Below, piece by piece: positions 14,815 through 21,924 of a stretch of 29,251 nt of DNA. Within the stretch, counting starts at the first letter, position 1; each line of letters opens with the position of its first letter. The notes under the pieces were generated by a model. That model made no database searches. It was not told where the DNA came from and saw only the letters and a list, made by a program, of their open reading frames with translations. Position numbers and translations under genes: made by a program. Source of the DNA: UM-FILTER-36-13 sp964394835. Lineage in GTDB: Bacteria; Patescibacteriota; Patescibacteriia; UBA1558; GWA2-36-10. The DNA lies in assembly GCA_964394835.1 (NCBI GenBank), contig CAYMZA010000005.1, positions 1 to 29,251 on the forward strand, given 5' to 3'.

Positions 14815-16536
14815 TTAATTTTTTACTTTATCAAATACTTCTTCAATAGATGTTAGCCCTTCTCTTGCTTTTAATAATCCATCTTGAAGCATTGTAATCA
14901 TTCCACTATCTACGGCCTCTTTTTCTATGTCATACTCTGAAACTTTCCCAGATAGAATCATTTTTTCTATCTCGGGAGACATTGTAAAGATTTCGTAAAT
15001 ACCAACCCTACCTTTATATCCTAGATTATGACACTTTTCGCAACCTTTAGCTTTGTAGAATTTAAGATTAGACATATCTTCTATTTTGTGTCCAGATTTA
15101 GAACTTATTGATTTTAAAGCATTTAATATATCTGTCATTGTTTTATTATCTACTTCTTTATTTTCTTCTTTACAATCACATAATCTTCTTACTAATCTTT
15201 GCCCTATAATAGAGTTTAAGGCTGGAGCTAGTAGAAATGGTTGTACTCCCATAGCTAAGAACCTAGGTATTGCTCCTGCAGCAGAGTTGGTGTGTAAGGT
15301 AGAGAGCATTAAGTGGCCAGTTAAAGCTGCATTAATAGCTGTTTCAGCTGTTTCTAGGTCTCTAATTTCACCTACCATTACTACATCTGGGTCTTGTCTT
15401 AAGATAGACCTTAATCCTTTGGCAAATGTGTATCTTGCTGTTTGTTTTTTTTCTCCCTTTTTCCCTTCTGCTAACTCTGCGCTATCTACTTGACTTTGCA
15501 CTATACCTTTTAATTTGTATTCTATTGGATCTTCCAGTGTAATTATTTTTGTCTCCTCATCATTTAATTTGTTAAGTATTGCATATAGTGTAGTTGTTTT
15601 ACCAGATCCAGTAGGACCTGTGGTTATTATCATTCCGTTAGGTTTTTTTATTTCATTATTTAGGTCATTAAATGATTTACCTTTTACTCCTAGGTCTTCA
15701 AATTTTAGCCCTATACTTGATGATTTTAATAAACGCATAACAATACTTTCTCCAAAAGAAGATGGTATGCTAGAAACTCTTACATCTACACTGTCTTTAG
15801 CTAGGCTAATAGTAAAACGACCATCTTGTGGTTTGTTACCAATATTTAATTTTAAACCCGACAATAATTTTAATCTAGAATTTATTTGGTCCCAAGATTC
15901 CTTAGGTAGAGAAGCAACGTTATGCAATACTCCATCTATACGAAAACGAACTTTAATTTCATCTTCTTCTGCCTCTATATGTATATCAGAAGAAGAGAAT
16001 TTAAGACTAGCAGCTATAATTAAGTTTATAGTTTCTGTTAAACTTGTTTCTTTTATTAATTTATTTAAAGTATTAAAATCTTGTAGTTTATCATCAAATT
16101 GTTTTAAGTCTTCCGCAGTTAAACTAACACCTTCTACATGGGTAACTTTAGGTATTTTATCATATACTTTTAAAGCTTTTTCAAAACTATATTTAGATAT
16201 TAAATATATTTTAACATGAACATGGTATGAATCACTCAATTCTTTTACTAACTTTGCTACTTGAGGATTTGTTGGATTTAATGATCCTAAACGCATTTCG
16301 TCACCAGTATATAGTATGCAAATTGTTTCTAATGCTTCTGTTTGATTACGAGATATAACCTTTAGAGCATCTTGGGCAATTGGAAATTTATCAAGATTAA
16401 TATATTCTAAACCTTGTTCTTCTGCCTTTTTTTTAACATCTTCTTCTTTTTTTTCTATATCTAATGTAGATAGTTTAGTTGATAATTTTTGTGCAGTATC
16501 GTCACTTGTTATTTTTACTTTAGAGTGGTTATTCAT
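14815..16536 (-). CDS. Type IV pilus / type II secretion assembly ATPase (PilB/GspE family)
   Basis: A 573-residue cytoplasmic hexameric motor of the GspE/PilB family that drives pilin or pseudopilin polymerisation. An N-terminal MshEN-like domain (about 30-130) is followed by the ATPase core: Walker A GPTGSGKTT (307-315), the Asp-box region LEDPIEY (334-340), Walker B MVGEIRDLETAE (387-398) and the His-box LSTLHTNSA (411-419). Two oddities appear. A Lys/Glu-rich insertion lies between VQSQV and TFAKGL (about 351-369). The zinc tetracysteine is C453-x-C455 ... C499-x2-C502, where the first pair is usually CxxC. No other pilus gene is in the window. It has its own promoter; assignment to PilB versus GspE cannot be settled here. 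Confidence 0.93.
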   Translation of the reverse strand: MNNHSKVKITSDDTAQKLSTKLSTLDIEKKEEDVKKKAEEQGLEYINLDKFPIAQDALKVISRNQTEALETICILYTGDEMRLGSLNPTNPQVAKLVKELSDSYHVHVKIYLISKYSFEKALKVYDKIPKVTHVEGVSLTAEDLKQFDDKLQDFNTLNKLIKETSLTETINLIIAASLKFSSSDIHIEAEEDEIKVRFRIDGVLHNVASLPKESWDQINSRLKLLSGLKLNIGNKPQDGRFTISLAKDSVDVRVSSIPSSFGESIVMRLLKSSSIGLKFEDLGVKGKSFNDLNNEIKKPNGMIITTGPTGSGKTTTLYAILNKLNDEETKIITLEDPIEYKLKGIVQSQVDSAELAEGKKGEKKQTARYTFAKGLRSILRQDPDVVMVGEIRDLETAETAINAALTGHLMLSTLHTNSAAGAIPRFLAMGVQPFLLAPALNSIIGQRLVRRLCDCKEENKEVDNKTMTDILNALKSISSKSGHKIEDMSNLKFYKAKGCEKCHNLGYKGRVGIYEIFTMSPEIEKMILSGKVSEYDIEKEAVDSGMITMLQDGLLKAREGLTSIEEVFDKVKN

Positions 16537-16560
16537 ATTTTTTTATTAGTTATTACTAAT

Positions 16561-16589
16561 AGTATACTTTTGCTATATTATAAAGTCAA
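16561..16589 (-). promoter_or_regulatory. Promoter of the PilB-type ATPase gene
   Basis: On the minus strand TTGACT (16589-16584), a 17-base spacer and TATACT (16566-16561). The predicted start near 16554 leaves an 18-base leader without SD before the ATG at 16536. Confidence 0.65.
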
Positions 16590-16600
16590 TTATGGGGAAC

Positions 16601-16627
16601 AAAAAACCCCTTCAGCGGAAGGGGTTT
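16601..16627 (-). terminator. Terminator of the polytopic membrane protein gene
   Basis: A 10-bp perfect stem, AAACCCCTTC (16604-16613) and GAAGGGGTTT (16618-16627), with a tetraloop, followed on the minus strand by a U-run ending in G. It starts 12 bases after the stop at 16640 and is among the strongest terminators in the window. Confidence 0.88.
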
Positions 16628-16639
16628 AATATATCGTGG

Positions 16640-17599
16640 TTAAGTTAACTTAGGTAGATATTTTTTTGCTACTCTGTGTAGTTTGCTATGGCTTTTTCCA
16701 GGAGTTGTTAATTCTAAGAATAAGTTAGCCCATACTAAATTATAGTATGCTCCGTATATTGATGATCCTAGTAAAAATACAGTAACTGCTAGCATACTGC
16801 CTAATGTAGTAGAAATCCAGAATAGTATCATGTTTGTTGATATTATTGATAATAATGCAATAAAAGGTATGAAAGATATTGTAACCATTGTAAACAATAT
16901 TATATAGAATATTGTAGTTACAAATAATATTAAAATAGCATTTTCTATTGTAATTAACCAATTGATTTTAAACAAAGACCAGCCATTAACAAATGCTTTC
17001 CATAAACCTTGATTTTTTAATACTACATAAGCAGCTCCGTAACGAGTAACAAAAGAAATTATAATTACTATAGGTATTAATACAAAGAATACTACTAATG
17101 ATAGTAATAAATATAAAATATTTGTTGGCATATTAACAGTAAAGTATAGTAGTGGTTCTATTATTATTAAGATAAAGAAATACCCTATTAAAGCATTAAT
17201 TATATTAATTCCTAAAAGAGGCCAAAATTTTTCTATGCCTATTTGAAAATATTTTTTAAACTTATTATTTCCATTTTGTTTAACAGAGGCAATAAGTGCA
17301 CCCTCTGATGATATGGCAAGTATTATAACTATAGTTAATACTATAAATACACCAATAAGGTTTAATAAGGCTGGTAGGTTGCTTGTAGTAATATTTGCCA
17401 CTGATATTACTCTAATGGAGTTTACCAAAGAAACGATGTTAGAACTTATAAAATCAGGATTAGCTTCTGGTAAACTTAAAATTGTTTTAATTTCATTAAA
17501 TCCTAAAATGGAGACAAATAAACCAAAGAATAATAAATAAAAATTCTTTTTTATTGCTTGCCAAGATTTAGAATAAATTTTTTTGTAAAATGATCCCAT
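16640..17599 (-). CDS. Polytopic membrane protein of unknown function
   Basis: A 319-residue integral membrane protein with about six long hydrophobic segments (roughly 20-37, 80-103, 128-155, 160-187, 215-245 and 250-285). A small extracytoplasmic loop follows the first segment and a basic cytoplasmic tail ends the protein (KLHRVAKKYLPKL). The layout resembles the membrane domain families DUF4013/GDPD-type, frequent as unnamed proteins in Patescibacteria; that likeness is by eye. A TATAAT at 17634-17629 on the same strand and its own terminator make it a single-gene unit. Confidence 0.75.
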   Translation of the reverse strand: MGSFYKKIYSKSWQAIKKNFYLLFFGLFVSILGFNEIKTILSLPEANPDFISSNIVSLVNSIRVISVANITTSNLPALLNLIGVFIVLTIVIILAISSEGALIASVKQNGNNKFKKYFQIGIEKFWPLLGINIINALIGYFFILIIIEPLLYFTVNMPTNILYLLLSLVVFFVLIPIVIIISFVTRYGAAYVVLKNQGLWKAFVNGWSLFKINWLITIENAILILFVTTIFYIILFTMVTISFIPFIALLSIISTNMILFWISTTLGSMLAVTVFLLGSSIYGAYYNLVWANLFLELTTPGKSHSKLHRVAKKYLPKLT

Positions 17600-17653
17600 A
17601 CTTTTATCTTTATTTTTTTAATATCTTTATTATACAACATTTTTGGGAAAAAT

Positions 17654-17682
17654 AAAAGCCACTGAATTAACCAGAGGCTTTT
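17654..17682 (-). terminator. Terminator of the S1-ftsH operon
   Basis: AAAAGCC (17654-17660) pairs with GGCTTTT (17676-17682), and CTG with CAG inside the stem after one A-A mismatch, around a 7-nt loop. A U-rich stretch follows on the minus strand. It begins 18 bases after the ftsH stop. Confidence 0.7.
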
Positions 17683-17699
17683 TACTTATTTTCTTTTGT

Positions 17700-19508
17700 T
17701 TATTTCATTAATTCTTCAAACTCTTTTTTCTCAATAGTTTCTTTATTTAATAGAACATCTACTATTTTATTCATCTTTTCTTTGTTATCTTCAATAGTTT
17801 TTTTAGCAGTTTTTAATGCTTGATTAATATATTGAGATATTTTTTCATCAATTACTTCAGCTGTTTTTTCACTATAGTCTCTTCTTTCATGTATTTCTTT
17901 TCCTAAGAAAACCATCTCATCTTTTTCACCAAAAGTACGAGGCCCTAGCTCTTCATCCATTCCAAATTGGGTAATAATTTTTTTAGTTAGATTAGTAAGT
18001 TTCTTTAAGTCACTACTTGCGCCAGTGGTTATTTCATTAAAGAAGATTTGTTCAGCAGCATAACCACCTAGTAATACAGCCATGGTATCTATAAAGTCAG
18101 AGTATGTTTTCATTTTCTTTTCTTCTTTGGGCAAGTTAATGGTATATCCAGCTGCTCTTCCTCTAGAGATTATAGATATCTTATGAACAGGGTCAGCATT
18201 TGGTAATATATGTGCCACTAAAGCATGACCCGCTTCATGGTAGGCAGTAATCTTTTTTTCTTCTTCAGATAAAATATGACTTTTTCTTTCTCTACCTAAT
18301 AGCACTCTTTCAATGGCATCTAGAACTATTTCATTAGATATTGTTTTTTTATTACCCTTACCAGCGGTAATAGCTGCTTCATTTAAAACATTTGCTAAAT
18401 CAGCTCCAGAAAAACCAGGTGTTCTTTGAGCAACTATATGTAAATCAACATCTTTTTCTAATGGTTTTTTCTTAGCATGTATTTTTAATATAGCTTCTCT
18501 ATCTTTAATATCAGGCAAATCAATTACTACTTGTCTATCAAACCTACCAGGACGTAAAAGAGCAGGGTCTAATACATCAGGTCTATTAGTAGCAGCTATG
18601 ACAATAACATTTGTTTCATTATCAAAGCCATCCATTTCAACTAGTATCTGATTAAGAGTTTGTTCTCTTTCATCATGAGATCCACCTAGGCCAGCACCCC
18701 TTCTTCTTCCAACAGCATCAATTTCATCTATGAATATAATACAAGGGGAAGCTTTTTTAGCTTTTTTAAATAGGTCTCTAACACGAGAAGCACCAACACC
18801 AACAAACATTTCTACAAACTCAGAACCAGATATATGAAAGAAAGGGACTTTTGCTTCTCCAGAAACTGCTCTGGCTAGCAATGTTTTACCAGTACCAGGA
18901 GCTCCTAATAATAGTATACCTTTAGGTATTTTAGCACCTAGAGATATAAATTTCTGTGGTTGTTTAAGAAATCCCACTACTTCTACTAAGTCTTCTTTAG
19001 CTTCTGCAGCACCTGCTACATCTTGAAAATTAACCTTTATTTTTTCTTTATCAGCTGTTTTAGCTCCACTTTGACCAAATGTCATTGCTTTACTGTTTAC
19101 ACCCTTAACTTGGCGCATCATAAACCAGATTAAACCAAAGATTATTAAAATTGGTAGTAAAAATGGTAGAATAGTTGATATAAACATACCAGAGTTTGGT
19201 TCATCTTTGATAATTATATCAATTTTAGAAATTTTTTCAGTAGGAACATTATAGTTATTAAATACGCTACTTAAACTTTCGTTAATTTCTTTTTGAACAA
19301 TTTGTTTTTCTTGATTCTTCAAAACAATATTTAGTTTATTACCACTAACTTCTATACTTTCTATCTCTTCATTGTTTATTTCTTGAATTAATTTTACAAT
19401 ACCAATATTTTTTATCCCTTCATCTTTATTATCATAAAGGCTAAAAATACCAGCTATTATAGTAAAAACTAGAAAGAAGATTACAAAGTTTTTAATTATT
19501 TTTTTCAT
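17700..19508 (-). CDS. ftsH: ATP-dependent zinc metalloprotease FtsH
   Basis: A 602-residue hexameric membrane AAA+ protease that degrades misfolded membrane proteins and short-lived regulators. Two transmembrane segments (about 7-25 and 111-130) bracket a small extracytoplasmic domain. The AAA domain has Walker A GAPGTGKT (202-209), Walker B IIFIDEIDAVG (257-267) and the SRH segment ATNRPDVLDPALLRPGRFDR. The M41 protease zinc site is HEAGH (424-428). Length is slightly below the E. coli protein (644), mainly at the C-terminal tail. It begins 4 bases after the S1 gene stop, with no promoter or SD between, so both belong to one transcript. Confidence 0.97.
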   Translation of the reverse strand: MKKIIKNFVIFFLVFTIIAGIFSLYDNKDEGIKNIGIVKLIQEINNEEIESIEVSGNKLNIVLKNQEKQIVQKEINESLSSVFNNYNVPTEKISKIDIIIKDEPNSGMFISTILPFLLPILIIFGLIWFMMRQVKGVNSKAMTFGQSGAKTADKEKIKVNFQDVAGAAEAKEDLVEVVGFLKQPQKFISLGAKIPKGILLLGAPGTGKTLLARAVSGEAKVPFFHISGSEFVEMFVGVGASRVRDLFKKAKKASPCIIFIDEIDAVGRRRGAGLGGSHDEREQTLNQILVEMDGFDNETNVIVIAATNRPDVLDPALLRPGRFDRQVVIDLPDIKDREAILKIHAKKKPLEKDVDLHIVAQRTPGFSGADLANVLNEAAITAGKGNKKTISNEIVLDAIERVLLGRERKSHILSEEEKKITAYHEAGHALVAHILPNADPVHKISIISRGRAAGYTINLPKEEKKMKTYSDFIDTMAVLLGGYAAEQIFFNEITTGASSDLKKLTNLTKKIITQFGMDEELGPRTFGEKDEMVFLGKEIHERRDYSEKTAEVIDEKISQYINQALKTAKKTIEDNKEKMNKIVDVLLNKETIEKKEFEELMK

Positions 19509-19512
19509 ATTT

Positions 19513-20751
19513 TTATTTATCCTCTTTATCTTTTTTCTCTTCTACTTTCTTTTCTTCTTTGTTCTTATTATCTTTCTTATCCTCTTTATCTTTTTTCTCT
19601 TCTACTTTCTTTTCTTCTTTGTTCTTTACCTTCTTTTTCTTTTCTTCTTCTTTTTTGTCAGTAGTTTTTAATGATAGACCTAAACGATGTTTATCCGGTT
19701 CAATGCTTAGTATTGTAAATTCATATTTTTTACCAACAGTAATAATATCTTTAGGATTATTAATTTTCTTTTCGCTTAATTCAGAAATATGAACTAAACC
19801 ATGTATATCATCATCTAATTCTACAAAAGCTCCAAAAGGATTAACTTTTAAAACAACTCCTTTTATCGTTTGTCCTGGTTTGTATTTTTTAGTTACAATT
19901 ACCCAAGGATCAGTTTGTAATTTTTTGATAGATAAAGATATTTTACTATCCTCTATATCTATTATTTCTGCATCTACTATATCATCAACTTTAACAATAT
20001 TACGAGGGTTATCTATTCTTTGCCATGCTAATTCAGAAATATGGATTAAACCTTCTAGATTATTACCAAATTCAACAAAAGCACCAAAGTCTACAACTCC
20101 AGTAATTTTACCTTTTACTTTATCTCCTTTCTTATATTTAGAAACAGCTTTCTTTTGTTTTTCATTCCAAGCTGCTTTTTCAGAAACAATTAACTTTTCT
20201 TCTTTTTCGTTAATATCAATTATTTTAGCTTTAAATTCTTCCCCAATAAATTCTTTTAAGTGAGCTAAGATTTTATTCTTATCACCGCCTTCAATACGGG
20301 GATAATGATCTATTGATAATTGAGATACAGGTAAAAACCCTATAACATTACCTACTTTAACCATTAAACCACCTTTATTAGCATCAATTATCTTACTTGG
20401 TACAATTTCTCCATTTTTGTGTAGTTTTTCTAAGTTATCCCAAGCTTTTTTATGACCCGCTTCTCGTAAAGATAATTCCATGTATCCATTTTCATTATCT
20501 AAAGCTATAACAGTGGCACTAATCTTATCTTCTACTTTTAAATCAGAAGAGCCTCCTGATTCATCATAAATTTCTTTACCACGTATAATTCCAGTAGTAA
20601 TTCCAGTTAAATCTATATATATTTCATTTTTAGAAATACTTATAATTTCACCTTCTACTAGATCTCCCACCCTAGGTATTGGTAAAGTACTTTTTTGTTT
20701 ATCAAGTAATTCATCCATTGCATTACTTGATGTTTTCTTTTCTTCTGTCAT
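19513..20751 (-). CDS. rpsA: Ribosomal protein S1-like, four S1 domains with a charged repeat tail
   Basis: A 412-residue RNA-binding protein with four S1 (OB-fold) domains at about residues 25-92, 112-192, 207-275 and 293-363. The third and fourth carry the clearest S1 signature (KGKITGVVDFGAFVEF, LEGLIHISEL; VNPFGAFVELDD, HGLVHISEL). S1 helps the 30S subunit bind and unfold mRNA leaders, which would matter in a genome where most genes lack SD sequences. Four domains is shorter than E. coli S1 (six). The last 45 residues are almost only Lys, Glu, Asp and Asn, and contain a near-perfect 20-residue tandem duplication. First gene of the S1-ftsH operon, behind a structured leader. Confidence 0.9.
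   Translation of the reverse strand: MTEEKKTSSNAMDELLDKQKSTLPIPRVGDLVEGEIISISKNEIYIDLTGITTGIIRGKEIYDESGGSSDLKVEDKISATVIALDNENGYMELSLREAGHKKAWDNLEKLHKNGEIVPSKIIDANKGGLMVKVGNVIGFLPVSQLSIDHYPRIEGGDKNKILAHLKEFIGEEFKAKIIDINEKEEKLIVSEKAAWNEKQKKAVSKYKKGDKVKGKITGVVDFGAFVEFGNNLEGLIHISELAWQRIDNPRNIVKVDDIVDAEIIDIEDSKISLSIKKLQTDPWVIVTKKYKPGQTIKGVVLKVNPFGAFVELDDDIHGLVHISELSEKKINNPKDIITVGKKYEFTILSIEPDKHRLGLSLKTTDKKEEEKKKKVKNKEEKKVEEKKDKEDKKDNKNKEEKKVEEKKDKEDK
19517..19626 (-). repeat. Tandem 60-bp repeat in the 3' end of the S1 gene
   Basis: Positions 19517-19566 are repeated exactly at 19577-19626: 50 identical bases at a period of 60. The unit is a multiple of three and encodes the charged 20-residue block of the S1 tail, so copy-number change would not break the frame. 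Confidence 0.9.
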
Positions 20752-20766
20752 ATTAATTATTAAATT

Positions 20767-20804
20767 TAACCTGTTTTTTCAAACAAGCTGCTCATATAAG
20801 AGCA
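20767..20804 (-). promoter_or_regulatory. Two-hairpin leader of the S1-ftsH operon
   Basis: On the minus strand the S1 leader first forms TGCTC/GAGCA with a 6-nt loop (20804-20789). Adjacent to it is CTTGTTT/AAACAGG, closed by a GAAA tetraloop (about 20787-20770). The ATG is about 20 bases further on. No poly-U follows the second stem, so this is not a terminator. The position suggests a feedback or protection element for the S1 mRNA. Confidence 0.45.
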
Positions 20805-20841
20805 TTTATTAAATACTAAAATAATGTTCTTTAGTGGGATT

Positions 20842-20870
20842 ACATTACCATAAACAAAGAAATAAATCAA
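20842..20870 (-). promoter_or_regulatory. Promoter of the S1-ftsH operon
   Basis: On the minus strand TTGATT (20870-20865), 17-base spacer and TAATGT (20847-20842) with an extended -10 TG. The predicted start near 20835 gives a leader of about 84 bases. Confidence 0.5.
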
Positions 20871-20918
20871 GAGTAAGTAATATGTATGTTTTTTAGTGTA
20901 TTTCTACCCTTTTTATAC

Positions 20919-20947
20919 TTTACTTTACAGTATTTTTATGGTAAAAT
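20919..20947 (+). promoter_or_regulatory. Promoter of the MBL-like/gyrA operon
   Basis: TTTACT (20919-20924), 17-base spacer and TAAAAT (20942-20947) preceded by an extended -10 TG. It leaves a leader of about 29 bases without SD. Confidence 0.45.
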
Positions 20948-20982
20948 TAGATAGATTTAATACAGATAAAATTAAGTAAAAT

Positions 20983-21582
20983 ATGACAATTTCATGGAAG
21001 GGTTTTAATTATTTTAAACTACAAGATAGTAATAGAACTATAGTTTTAAATCCATATTCTTTGGATAAATCCACTAAGTTTAGTAAGTTTAAATCTGATA
21101 TCATTTTATTTTCTAATCCTAGTCAAGTTAAAAAAGTTAAGTTTAATAAAGAAGCTTTTACTATTTTTTCAGCTGGAGAATATGAAACTAATAATATTTT
21201 TATATACGGTAGAGAAATAAATAAAAACATTGTCTATTTAATTATTTATGATGGTGTTAAAATAGCTTTTCTTGGTGAATTTAATAATCAAGAGTTAGAA
21301 GATAAAGATTTAGAATTAATAGAAGGAGCAGATGTTTTAATTTTACCAGTAGGTGGTGGAGATTTAACAACACCAAAAGAAGCTAATAAAATAGTACGTC
21401 AAGTAGAACCTAGAATTGTAATACCAAGTTGTCATTCTGCTGGGAGCTTTAAACTAAAGGCTGAAAATATAAATAACTTTGTTAAAGAGTTTGGTACTAA
21501 AGCAGAAATAGAGAGTAAGTTTAAAATACAAAAGAAAAACTTACCACAAGATGAAATGAAATTAATTATTTTAAAAATATAA
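20983..21582 (+). CDS. Metallo-beta-lactamase-fold protein lacking the HxHxDH metal site
   Basis: A 199-residue protein resembling the UlaG-like/beta-lactamase_3 branch of the metallo-beta-lactamase fold. Fold markers: WKGFNYFKLQ (5-14), the NPY turn (23-25), SAGEYET (63-69, usual form GPGEYEV), KIAFLGEF (93-100), DVLILPVGG (117-125) and PRIVIPSCHS (143-152). Where the family carries T-H-x-H-x-D-H, this protein reads LFSNPSQVKKV (42-52), so the main zinc ligands are gone and hydrolase activity is unlikely. A structural or nucleic-acid-binding role is possible. It is the first gene of a three-gene unit with gyrA. Confidence 0.75.
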   Translation: MTISWKGFNYFKLQDSNRTIVLNPYSLDKSTKFSKFKSDIILFSNPSQVKKVKFNKEAFTIFSAGEYETNNIFIYGREINKNIVYLIIYDGVKIAFLGEFNNQELEDKDLELIEGADVLILPVGGGDLTTPKEANKIVRQVEPRIVIPSCHSAGSFKLKAENINNFVKEFGTKAEIESKFKIQKKNLPQDEMKLIILKI

Positions 21583-21584
21583 TC

Positions 21585-21917
21585 ATGTTATTTTTAAATG
21601 AAAGTAAAAATAAATTAGGGATATTATTTTTTTTAGTGGTAGTAACTTTTGTTTTGAGCACTGTTTCATTATGGAAGTTTTTGCCTGGTACCAATGTTGA
21701 TTTTTCTGTTGAAAAAGATATTTGGGAATCCACAGCTAAAAAAACATCAGATTTTACATCTGGTATTGGAGATAGTGTAGAATTAGGTATGTTAGAATTC
21801 AATAATTTACAGAAAGAATTTAATAGAATGCATAAACAAGAGCTTTTAATAGAAACAACTAAAGAATATTTAAGCAATGTGTCTACTTCAACAGAAGAAG
21901 TTTTAGATAATAATTAA
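21585..21917 (+). CDS. Small single-pass membrane protein between the MBL-like gene and gyrA
   Basis: A 110-residue protein with a basic N-terminus, one strong hydrophobic helix (about 11-32) and a soluble acidic C-terminal part that looks helical and possibly coiled coil (about 75-100). The topology fits N-in with the C-terminal domain outside, or an uncleaved signal anchor. No family recognised. Gaps of 2 and 7 bases to its neighbours imply co-transcription with gyrA. Confidence 0.7.
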   Translation: MLFLNESKNKLGILFFLVVVTFVLSTVSLWKFLPGTNVDFSVEKDIWESTAKKTSDFTSGIGDSVELGMLEFNNLQKEFNRMHKQELLIETTKEYLSNVSTSTEEVLDNN

Positions 21918-21924
21918 TAATACA

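Noticed and set aside
15515..16219. Long plus-strand ORFs opposite the PilB-type gene (also 15086-15493)
   Set aside because: They lie entirely antisense to a gene with intact motifs, have hydrophobic low-information translations and no start signal.
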